NCBI GenBank assembly: GCA_039184055.1
Contig: JBCDBH010000351.1
Span: 1-6,278, forward strand
Direction: 5' to 3'
DNA length: 6,278 nt
From: JBCDBH01 sp039184055
GTDB taxonomy: Bacteria > Acidobacteriota > Thermoanaerobaculia > Multivoradales > J023
A model generated the notes under the pieces. That model ran no database searches and was not told the DNA's origin. It saw only the letters and a list, made by a program, of their open reading frames with translations. Shown in pieces: positions 1 through 6,278 of the stretch (its first letter is position 1; every line of letters starts with the position of its first letter). The position numbers were made by a program, and so were the translations under genes.

Positions 1-3000
1 ATCTCGTCGCCTCGCCGTACAATGGCACCTCCGAGGTCCTCTGGGGCTTCACCGGCGCCAATTGGGTCAACCGGACGCAGCAGTATTTCTGTCCCGATCC
101 GGGTTGTTTCGGCCCCGACCCCAATCCACGTATTTCGATCGGTGACACTCGGGTCGACGAAGGCGACGACGGCACCGCCCAGCTGATCTTCCCGCTCACC
201 CTGTCGTGTCCGAGCGATCAGCCGGTGAGCGTACGCGTCACCACGGTCGACGGCACCGCCATCGCGGGCGAGGACTACGTCGCGCTCGATCAGGTGATCA
301 CCTTTCAACCGGGTGAACGCGCCAAGAGCGTGATCGTCGACGTGATCGCCGATGCCACCATCGAAGGTGACGAAGAGCTGTACGTCGATCTTTCGGAAGG
401 CACGGGTGGCACGCTGCGCTACGATCGTGGCACCGGGGTGATCGTCACCGACGACGTCGCGCTCAGCGTGCAATACCTCGACGTCGTCGAAGGTGGCGGT
501 GAGACGACCCGCTTCGCCACCAAGATCTTCCTCTCCAACGTGCAGTCGGTCGCCACCAACATCAGCTACACGGTCAGCGCGGGTACCGCAACCGAAGGCG
601 TCGACTTCGTCGCCAAGAACGCCACCGTCACCGTTCCCGCGGGCTCGACGACCGCGACCATCTCCTTCGACGTCATCGGCGATTCGATCGCCGAGAGCGA
701 CGAGACCGTGGTGCTCACCCTCGAACCACAAGGGGCGAGCTATGTGAGCGATCTCGTCACCGACATCGTGATCCGGGACGACGATGCCTGTCCGGGTCTT
801 AATCTGATCGACAATCCGAGCAACGAGCTCGCTTTGGTCGATGGCACGCCACCCGGCTGGCAGCGCATCAGCGGCTCGGCCTGGAGTCGTCGTGGCTCGA
901 ATCCCAGCGCCTACGATGGCGATGTCTACTTCGCCACGGGTGACGACAATGCGATGGGTGAGATCGCGCAAGACGTCGACGTCAGCGGCTTCGCCCAGCG
1001 GATCGACGTCGGGGTGCAGCGATTCGTCTTCAGCGGCCGGCTGCGCTCGTATCCTCAGAGCCCGACGGATACGCCCCGCATGATCGTCGAATACCGCGAT
1101 TCCGCCGGTACCGTGCTCGACAGCTACGACACGCTCGAGGTGAGTCACACCAGCAATTGGATCCGCTATGCCGATTTGCGGACCGCCCCCGTCGGCACGC
1201 GTACGATCCGTGTTCGCCTGCTCGGCACGCGCAACAACGGTGATTTCAACGACAGCTATTTCGACGATCTCAGCCTGGTGTCGCTCGACGTGCCGCCGTT
1301 CTCGATCGACGGTGACATCAGCGTCGTCGAGGGTGAGTCGGGTACCACCGACGCGGTGTTCACGGTCTCGCTGGCTTGCCCCAGTCCGGTGACCACGCGA
1401 GTCGACTACCTCACCAACGATGGCTCGGCGAATGCCGGCAGCGACTACCAGGCGACCTTTGGCACGCTGACCTTCGCACCCGGTGAGATCAGCCAGCCGG
1501 TCGCCGTCGCGGTGCTCGGCGACACCGCCGCCGAAGCCGACGAGACTTTCACCCTGCGGTTGGCCAATGCGGTCAACGCCGTGATCGATCGCGATCAGGC
1601 CACCGCCACCATCCTCGCCGACGAGGTGATCGCCACGGTCGCCGGCGCGAGCGTGGTCGAAGGTGGCGCGGGTACGACCGGTACCGTCGACGTTGCGGTG
1701 AGCCTGTCGGCGGCCAGCGTCGTGCCGGTATCGCTCGACTTCGCCACCGCCGATCACGGTGGCGCCGACGCGGCGCTCGCCGGGATCGACTACCAGAGCC
1801 AGTCGGGAAGCCTCGTCTTCGCGCCCGGTGAGACGACCAAGACGATCACCCTCACGGTGCTCGGTGACGCCGAGGTGGAAAACGACGAGAGCTTCGACGT
1901 GCGACTCTCGAACGCGGTCAACGCCGGTCTCGGGCCGGCGGCCACGGTGATCGTGCTCGACGACGACGCCGTGCTCACCGTCGGCGATGCGCGGCAGAAC
2001 GAGGGCGACGCGGGGGTGTCGACGATGCTCTTTACCGCGACGCTGTCGAAGCCGGTCGCCTTGCCGGTGAGCGTCGACTATCAGACGGTCGACGATTCGG
2101 CGGTCGCCGGTAGCGATTACACCGCTACCTCCGGCACCCTGTCGTTCGCCGCTGGGCAAACGAGCGCCACTTTCACCGTCGACGTGCTCGGTGACACGGT
2201 GCTCGAATCCGGTGAGCTGTTCACCGTCGAGCTGTCCAACCCGGTCGACGTCACCGTCATCGATACTTCGGCGACCGGTTTCATCGTCGACGACGACGAT
2301 TGTCGCGGCCCGCAGCTGCTCGGCAACGGCGACGCCGAACAAGCACCGCGTGGCGGCGCCATTCCGGATTGGCAGATCCTCGAGGGTGATTGGACGACCA
2401 CCGGTGGCGACCCGCTCGAGGGCGATGCCTTCTTCCGGCCCACCGACGTGGCGCTGGCGCGTCTGGCGCAGACGGTCGACGTCACGCCGTTCGCGACGCG
2501 GATCGATCTAGGCGCTCAGCCCTTCCTCTTCGAGGCCTGGGTACGTTCGGCCGAAGACGAGCCGGCGCGCGTGGTGGTCGAATATCGCGCCGCCGACGAT
2601 TCGGTGCTCGATCGCTACGACAGTGGCGACGTGATCAGCCTCGGAACGTGGCTGCAGCTCGCCGATCAGCGCACCGCGCCTCCGGGTACCCGCACGATCC
2701 ACGTCGAGCTGATCGCGCAACGCCTGGTCGGCAGCGGTCTCGAGGTCGATTTCGACGCGCTCGAGCTGCGTCCCCTGAGCGCGCCGACGATGTTCGCGGG
2801 CGAAGGCCAGCTGGTCGAAGGCGATGGCGCCACGCTCACGCTCGACGTCCCGGTGCGGCTGACCTGTGCCGCCGATACCGTGGTCACGGTCGACTACGTC
2901 ACCGAAGAGGTCGACGCGCTCGACGGGGTCGATTTCCTCGGCACCAGCGGCACGCTCACCTTCGCGATCGGCGAGGTCGAGCAAATGGTGTCGATCACCG

Positions 3001-6000
3001 TGCTCGACGATCCACAGCTCGAGCTACGCGAGACGGTACGGGTCCGTTTGTCGAACGTCACCGGCGACGCCGCCTTGTGGGGCGACGTCGGCTTCGGTCG
3101 CATCCTCGACGACGACATCGGTGGGGAGACCACGGTGCGCGAGCTCCGGACGTTCTGGCTCGGCGATCTGCGGATCTTCGCATGGGACGACGCCACGCAG
3201 GTGACGTTGATCGACATCCGCGACAATCAGCCGCTGCCGCTGACCGACAATCGTCTGGGTGCGCTCAACGTCGATAGCAACCCCTTCGTGCTCGACGGCG
3301 GTGAATCGTTCGAGGGCTTTGGTGACGATATTCAGATTCGCATCGTCGCCGAAGACGCCGACGGCAACGGTCAGCTCAAGCCGATCACGGTGTGGACCGG
3401 ACGTCTCGCCGGGGCGAGCAAGCATCCGTCGACGTCACCGAGCGCCGATCCGTGGATGTCGTACATCCCGGCGTTCAGCATCGATCCGCGTCGCAACGGT
3501 CGCGAGCTCGGTCGGAGTTTCCTCGGCTTCACGTCGAGCGAGCTCTACCTCTTCGTCGAAAAAGGTGTGGACGAAACCCGCATCGTCATCGAAGATCTGA
3601 TCACCAACACCGATTTCGACGACGACGACAGCCAAATCCTCGGCCCGGCCGACGCCGACTACGCCGATGGCGATGTCGAGATCTACTACCTCACCGGCTT
3701 CGAGGACGACACGGTGCGGATCAGCGGCAACGTCGAGATGTCGGTGCTCGCCGGGATGTCGTCACGCGGCACGCCCGACTGGACCGCGACGCCACCGAGC
3801 TACGGTTTCGGTGACGATGCCAGTGAGCTGGGCACCAAGTTCTACGCCTTCGTCAATCGCAGCGTCACCGTCTTCCCGACCGAGGACGACACCACGGTGA
3901 CCATCACCGATCTGTCGGACGGTGATGACACCATCACCTTTACCCTGCAGAATGGCGAGCTCGGTGGCATCAGCTACGATCTCTACACGCCGACGCTCAA
4001 TGCGCGGGTCGGCAATCAGATCGATCCGCGTAACAACAACCCGACGGTCAACATCACCACTGCGCCGACGGCGTTCGACGACGATTACGTCCGGATCGAA
4101 TCCGACAAGCCGATCCTGGTGTACGTCGGACCGGCGGCCAGCGACACCTTCGAATTCGCCGACGTCGCCTTCTCGGTGCCCACCGGGCCCGAGAGCCGGG
4201 TGATCTACGCCTACGCGCAGAACGGTGGGGAAGAAGATCTGCAGATCTTCGCCTTCACCGACGACACCCAGGTCACCATCACCTCGCTCACCCGCACGCT
4301 CGGTTTCGGCACGCAGTCGCACCACAACTTCGTGATCGGCCCAGGGTTCGGCAGTAACGGCTGGCGGCGTGGTGTCGCCGGTGGCGACGTCTGGTGGGCG
4401 AGCGACGTGTGGGACGGTGAGCTGTTGCGGATCGAGTCGACCAAGCCGATCGTCGTGCTCAACGGTGATTACGACACCACTCACTTCGGCGCGTTCTTGC
4501 CGTTCGTCATCGACACCGAAGACCTGCCGCCACGCGCCGACGCCGGTCCGGATCAGACGGTCAGCGCCGGCGCGGTGGTGAGCTTCGATGGCTCGGGCTC
4601 GTTCGATCAGGACAATCTGGTCGGTCCCGAGATTCCGACCTACGTCTGGGATCTCGATCTCGATGTCGACAGCGATGGTGATGGCGATCCGCGTAACGAC
4701 GCCGATCTCACCGGCGCCACGCCGACTCGGCGGTACCTGGTGCCGGGCGTCTTTCGAGTCGGCCTGGTCTACACCGACGACGAGGGCGAGGCCGATGGCG
4801 ACGAGATGGTGCTCACCGTTGAGCCGCATCCGCTCACCGTCACCAAAGTCGACGCCTTCGCCGACGTCGCCGCGCGTCCGGGTGGCGTGGTGACCTATAC
4901 CTTCACGGTCAGCAACACCTCGGCGAGCGATCTCACCGATGTTTCGCTGGTCGATGCCTTGCCCGTCGAGACTGCGGTGGTCGCCAGCTCGGCGAGCACC
5001 AGCCTCGGCACGGTGAGCAGTGAATCGCCGCTCACCGTCGACGTGCCCAGTCTGCTCGTCGGCGCGAGCTTCACGGTGACGGTGCAGGTCGTGGTCGATC
5101 CGGCGCTGCCGATCGAGATCGACACGCTCGTCAACCAGGCCGAGGTCGGCGCGAGCGGTTTTCCGACCTTCCCGTCCGACGATCCGGCCGCGCCGGGCAT
5201 CGCCGATCCCACCACCACGCCGGTGGTCGCGCTACCCGAGCTGGCGCTCACCAAGACCGTTGCCCATCTCGACGATGTCGATGGCGACGGTCTGGTGGAG
5301 CCCGGTGATGCGTTGCGCTACACCCTGGTGCTCGATCATCTCGGTGGTGGCTGGGCGACTTCCGTGCAGCTGAGCGACGCGATCCCCGCCGACACCATGG
5401 TGGTGGCCGGTAGCGTCGTCACCAGCCTCGGCACCGTGCTCGGTGAGGATCCGGTCAGCATCGATCTCGGTGCGCTGAGCTCGGGCACCGTGACCGTCAC
5501 CTTCGACGTGCGGATCGACGCCGCCTTGCCGGCCGGTGTCGACACCATCGTCAACCAGGCGACGGTGACGAGCCAGGAGCTGCCACCGCTGTTGTCCGAC
5601 GATCCGACCCTGCCGGGTGACGCGGATCCGACCGTCATCGGCGTGGTCGCCGCGCCGGAGCTGGCGGTCAGCAAACGCGACGTCCACGAGCTCGATCTCG
5701 ACGGTGATGGTCGTGTCGATGCCGGGGATCGCATTCGCTATGACCTCGTGGTCACCAACAGCGGCAACATCGGCGCCAGCAACGTTCTTCTGACCGATAT
5801 CGTGCCGACCGACACCACCCTGGTGCTCGGTAGCGAGACCACCACGCACGGCTTCGTCGCCGTCGCCGTCGACAATCGCTCGCTCGAGGTCCAGATCGGT
5901 GACGCCGAGGTGGGCGATCCGGTCACGGTCAGCTTTGTCGTCGAGCTCGACGATCCGTTGCCGCTGCGACTCGAAGAGATCGTCAACCAGGCGACCGTGT

Positions 6001-6278
6001 CGAGCACCGAGCTCGCCGACGTGCTGTCGGACGATCCCGATACCGTCGCCGCGCTCGATCCGACCGTGACGCCGATCGCCGAAACCGGTGATACCGCGTT
6101 CTGCACCGACGACAGCTTCGACACCGTGCCCGCCGACTGGACGCTCGGCTACTTCGGCGACGCCGACCAGGGCAGCGTCGAGGTGGTGAACGGTGCGTTG
6201 CGGCTCGCCGGCAACGGTAGCTCGCTTTACCACGGTGACGACGACGGTGCGTTCTTCCATCGCACGGTGGAGGGTGAC
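1..6278 (+). CDS. Giant multidomain surface/secreted protein (lectin-like, Calx-beta, jelly-roll, PKD, DUF11), partial at both ends
   Basis: One reading frame, codons starting at position 3, runs without a stop through all 2092 codons; neither the start nor the stop codon is in the window. The translation is a chain of beta-rich extracellular modules: lectin tail, two Calx-beta, jelly-roll, three Calx-beta, jelly-roll, Calx-beta, an IgGFc-binding-like region, PKD, three DUF11 and the start of a concanavalin-like module. I see no membrane segment and no catalytic motif. Composition is Asp-, Val- and Thr-rich, with only 14 Lys and 8 Cys by hand count, as expected for a secreted calcium-dependent protein. 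Third codon positions are mostly G or C throughout, and repeats keep register across every domain boundary, so no frameshift is evident. The likely role is adhesion, matrix or cell-surface structure, inferred from domain content only. No gene symbol can be assigned. Regulation cannot be judged because the promoter is outside the window. Confidence 0.94.
3..131 (+). other. C-terminal tail of a probable L-type lectin-like (concanavalin-fold) domain
   Basis: Residues 1-43 include SEVLWGFTGANWVNRTQQYF, which resembles the last strands of legume/bacterial L-type lectin domains, where a WGFTaaTGG..N.q motif closes the sandwich. In that family the domain binds sugars with calcium help, but the binding loops would lie upstream of the window. 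The tail ends in a short CPDPGC loop (Cys30 and Cys35) followed by a Pro-rich linker into the first Calx-beta repeat. Only about 40 residues are visible, so the assignment rests on one motif. It could instead be the end of a LamG-like module. Confidence 0.5.
132..455 (+). other. Calx-beta repeat 1
   Basis: Residues 44-151 follow the Calx-beta pattern in order: a first strand leading to VDEGDDGTA, a central strand with TTVDGTAIAGEDY (ending at residue 92), the FQPGE turn before the next strand, an acidic turn with E121 and D123-E124 (IEGDEELYVDL), and a closing VIVTDD. In this family the acidic residues at the two ends bind calcium and stiffen tandem arrays. The length, about 108 residues, is normal. 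It carries Cys69 in the LSCPSD strand, a position that is Cys only in repeats 1, 3 and 6. Confidence 0.88.
456..785 (+). other. Calx-beta repeat 2
   Basis: Residues 152-261 abut repeat 1 without a linker. Landmarks are DVVEGGGETTRF near the start, TVSAGTATEGVDF in the middle, VPAGSTTATISFDV, then the acidic turn IAESDETVVLTL and the terminal IRDDD. All key acidic positions of a calcium-binding Calx-beta domain are present. There is no cysteine inside the fold; the next Cys (263) sits two residues after the terminal DDD and opens the following jelly-roll module. Confidence 0.87.
786..1298 (+). other. Jelly-roll carbohydrate-binding/FBA-like module A
   Basis: Residues 262-432 open with NPSNELALVDGTPPGWQRI, typical of galactose-binding-like modules in which a named segment is followed by a 'P.W....G' strand. 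Later landmarks are IAQDVDVSGFAQRIDVG, VFSGRLRSY, MIVEYRDSAGTVLDSYD, the WIRYADLRTAPVGTRTIRVR strand, and the closing NNGDFNDSYFDDLSL. This order matches the F-box-associated (FBA)/CBM-like jelly-roll modules found in large bacterial exported proteins. The ND-x-YFDDL end may help hold a structural calcium. Sugar or protein binding is an inference from the fold. A second, diverged copy is module B. Confidence 0.68.
1299..1625 (+). other. Calx-beta repeat 3
   Basis: Residues 433-541 show ISVVEGESGTTDAVF, DYLTNDGSANAGSDYQAT, GTLTFAPGEISQPVAVAV, LGDTAAEADETFTLRLANA and a closing ATILADE. Every landmark of the Calx-beta family is present, including the AEADE acidic turn. The terminal acidic run is ADE rather than DDD. 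Cys459 lies in the strand LACPSPV at the same place as Cys69 of repeat 1. The repeat follows jelly-roll module A directly, after a short DVPP linker. Confidence 0.89.
1626..1967 (+). other. Calx-beta repeat 4
   Basis: Residues 542-655 contain SVVEGGAGTTGTVDVAVSL, a slightly lengthened central loop FATADHGGADAALAGIDYQS, GSLVFAPGETTKTITLTV, the acidic turn VENDESFDVRLSNA and the terminal VLDDD. The insertion of about four residues before GIDY distinguishes it from its neighbours. It has no cysteine. It is packed directly against repeats 3 and 5, making a three-domain rod of the kind Calx-beta tandems form with calcium. Confidence 0.88.
1968..2300 (+). other. Calx-beta repeat 5
   Basis: Residues 656-766 show LTVGDARQNEGDAGVSTMLF, YQTVDDSAVAGSDYTATSG, TLSFAAGQTSATFTVDVLGD, LESGELFTVELSNP and the closing FIVDDDD. 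The usual xDE acidic turn reads SGE here, so one acidic ligand seen in repeats 1-4 is missing. The terminal acidic run is long (DDDD) and leads directly to Cys767 of jelly-roll module B. Confidence 0.88.
2301..2780 (+). other. Jelly-roll carbohydrate-binding/FBA-like module B
   Basis: Residues 767-926 are a diverged second copy of module A. Matching landmarks are LLGNGDAEQ with IPDWQILEGDW, LARLAQTVDVTPFATRIDLG, FLFEAWVRS, VVVEYRAADDSVLDRYDSG, and TWLQLADQRTAPPGTRTIHV, which pairs closely with the same strand in A. The last strand reads GSGLEVDFDALEL where A has NNGDFNDSYFDDLSL, so the Asn/Asp-rich end is partly lost. The role is probably structural or ligand binding, as for A. The two copies differ widely at the DNA level, so this is an old duplication or separate acquisition. 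Confidence 0.66.
2787..3116 (+). other. Calx-beta repeat 6 (diverged)
   Basis: Residues 929-1038 keep the Calx-beta outline: GQLVEGDGATLTLDVPVRL, VDYVTEEVDALDGVDF, GTSGTLTFAIGEVEQMVSI, LELRETVRVRLSNV and ILDDD. The acidic turn is LRE instead of a DE pair, and the central TA.aG.DY motif has become DALDGVDF, so it is the most diverged of the six. Cys955 is in the strand RLTCAAD, matching Cys69 and Cys459. It is the last Calx-beta repeat before the architecture changes. Confidence 0.83.
3117..4526 (+). other. Four-unit beta-rich region resembling the IgGFc-binding N-terminal region
   Basis: Residues 1039-1508 have no Calx-beta or jelly-roll landmarks. I see four diverged units with two recurring motifs. 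The first is a strand pair: LRIFAWDDATQVTLIDI (from 3168), LYLFVEKGVDETRIVIEDL (from 3543), VTVFPTEDDTTVTITDL and LQIFAFTDDTQVTITSL. The second is a later hydrophobic strand: KPITVWTG, VEMSVLAGM, VRIESDKPILVYVGP and LRIESTKPIVVLNGD. The alternation of 'DdTtVtIt' with 'v.SdkPi.Vy.G' resembles the IgGFc_binding domain known from the mucin-like protein FCGBP and from bacterial surface proteins. Approximate units are 3135-3419, 3501-3770, 3825-4190 and 4191-4526. The fold and ligand are unknown. Units 3 and 4 fit the family best; 1 and 2 are weaker. Confidence 0.55.
4530..4826 (+). other. PKD domain
   Basis: Residues 1510-1608 begin with ADAGPDQTVSAGAVVSFDGS, the standard opening of PKD domains, followed by GSFDQD, then YVWDLDLDVDSDGDGDPRND, the usual YxWDfd strand with a long acidic insertion, and TPTRRYLVPGVFRVGLVYTD before the closing DEMVLTV. 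PKD domains are Ig-like sandwiches that act as spacers or protein/polysaccharide contacts in surface proteins. The Asp-rich insertion at 4650-4706 looks able to hold calcium. The domain sits between the four-unit region and the DUF11 repeats. Confidence 0.87.
4833..5225 (+). other. DUF11 repeat 1
   Basis: Residues 1611-1741 contain LTVTKVDAFADVAARPGGVV, then TYTFTVSNTSASDLTDVSLV and DALPVETAVV, all diagnostic of DUF11 (the 'y.ltvtNtG..dat.v.vtD.lP' pattern). The later part has SLGTVSS, FTVTVQVVVDPALP and DTLVNQAEV, then an SDDPAAPGIADPT linker. DUF11 domains are Ig-like repeats common in bacterial cell-wall and outer-surface proteins, usually in tandem. Unlike repeats 2 and 3, this one has no acidic loop between the K residue and the TYTFTV strand. 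Confidence 0.87.
5226..5645 (+). other. DUF11 repeat 2 with EF-hand-like loop
   Basis: Residues 1742-1881 open with PELALTKTV, then DVDGDGLVEPGD (codons 5274-5309), a 12-residue loop with Asp at positions 1, 3, 5 and 12 and Gly at 6, like an EF-hand or dockerin calcium loop. The DUF11 core follows: LRYTLVLDHLGGGWATSVQL, SDAIPADTMVV, SLGTVLGEDPVSI, VTFDVRIDAALP and DTIVNQATV. It closes with a second LSDDPTLPGDADPT linker matching that after repeat 1. The usual 'tNtG' is replaced by LDHLGGG, a small departure from the family. Confidence 0.85.
5646..6080 (+). other. DUF11 repeat 3 with EF-hand-like loop
   Basis: Residues 1882-2026 open with PELAVSKRD, then DLDGDGRVDAGD (codons 5694-5729), an EF-hand-like loop with the same spacing as that in repeat 2. 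The core is IRYDLVVTNSGNIGASNVLL, TDIVPTDTTLV, then VTVSFVVELDDPLP and EIVNQATV, ending in VLSDDPDTVAALDPTVT. The TNSGN..A..V signature is the classical DUF11 one. Repeats 2 and 3 are closer to each other than to repeat 1, suggesting one internal duplication followed by drift. Confidence 0.88.
6081..6278 (+). other. Start of a concanavalin-like (LamG/DUF1349-type) module, cut by window end
   Basis: Residues 2027-2092 begin a new module after the last DUF11 linker. Landmarks are FCTDDSFDTVPADWTLGYFG, DADQGSVEVVNGALRLAGNG, SSLYHGDDDGAFFHRTVEGD. The pattern 'D.F....dW....fGDAdqGs..v.nG.L.L.g.Gs..y.g.Dd..F.yr.v.GD' resembles the opening of concanavalin-like sandwich domains found in exported bacterial proteins, many of them presumed to bind glycans. 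Cys2034 could pair with a residue beyond the window. Only the first 66 residues are visible, so the family is tentative. Confidence 0.5.

Noticed and set aside
90..107. CPDPGC as a metal-binding or lipobox-like motif
   Set aside because: It is internal to a large extracellular protein, is not near a visible signal peptide, and two Cys alone do not support a metal site. A local disulfide is more likely.
493..747. Short + strand frame of Ser/Pro/Arg-rich composition, and similar ones at 841-1083, 1168-1392 and 2191-2511
   Set aside because: Low-complexity Ser/Arg/Pro products are the expected out-of-frame reading of this DNA, and all are covered by the continuous frame.
2390..3277. 295-codon open frame on the + strand
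   Set aside because: It is a different + frame overlapping jelly-roll B and Calx-beta 6. The product is extremely Arg- and Ala-rich, typical of a shifted reading of GC-rich coding DNA.
3024..3425. 133-codon open frame on the - strand, with a similar 158-codon one at 2508-2984
   Set aside because: Both are in-register antisense shadows of the main frame with no domain of their own.
3762..4829. 355-codon open frame on the - strand
   Set aside because: It is also in-register antisense, opposite the four-unit region and PKD. Sense-strand domain motifs and continuity across 2092 codons make the + frame real. I see no ribosome binding site or domain for the antisense product.
5232..6260. 342-codon open frame on the - strand
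   Set aside because: It lies exactly antisense and in register with the real codons. It stays open because TTA, CTA and TCA are rare in the GC-rich sense frame. Its product shows only mirror repeats of the DUF11 region, with no recognisable domain.
1..6278. Possible frameshift or separate adjacent genes at domain boundaries
   Set aside because: I followed the frame across every boundary; motifs before and after each one stay in the same frame and no stop occurs, so a single gene is the simplest reading.

Overview
The whole window is the inside of one very large protein-coding gene on the + strand. The frame whose codons start at position 3 is open from the first codon (3-5) to the last (6276-6278). 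That is 2092 codons with no stop, no convincing start and no intergenic gap, so both ends of the gene lie outside the window. All other open frames on both strands are shadows of this one. I see no RNA gene, mobile element, CRISPR array, promoter or terminator.

The protein is a mosaic of extracellular beta-sandwich modules, read by eye. In order (residue n is the codon starting at 3n) they are: the tail of what looks like an L-type lectin domain (1-43); Calx-beta 1 and 2 (44-261); a jelly-roll carbohydrate-binding/FBA-like module A (262-432); Calx-beta 3, 4 and 5 (433-766); jelly-roll module B (767-926); Calx-beta 6 (929-1038); a roughly 470-residue region of four diverged units resembling the IgGFc-binding N-terminal region (1045-1508); a PKD domain (1510-1608); three DUF11 repeats (1611-2026); and the start of a concanavalin-like module (2027-2092 and beyond).

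This points to a secreted or surface-anchored giant protein (over 200 kDa for the visible part) with many probable calcium sites and several candidate glycan-binding modules, such as an adhesin or a cell-surface or matrix structural protein. The catalytic motifs I looked for are absent. Signal peptide, anchor or sorting signal would lie outside the window.

The DNA is GC-rich with strong G/C preference at third codon positions. The protein is very rich in Asp and poor in Lys (14 by hand count) and Cys (8). The architecture and composition suit a GC-rich, environmental Gram-negative bacterium, for example Acidobacteriota, Myxococcota or a proteobacterium. The phylum cannot be fixed from this window.

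Points most worth a second look are the four-unit central region, the placement of the few cysteines around jelly-roll/Calx-beta pairs, and EF-hand-like loops inside two of the three DUF11 repeats.
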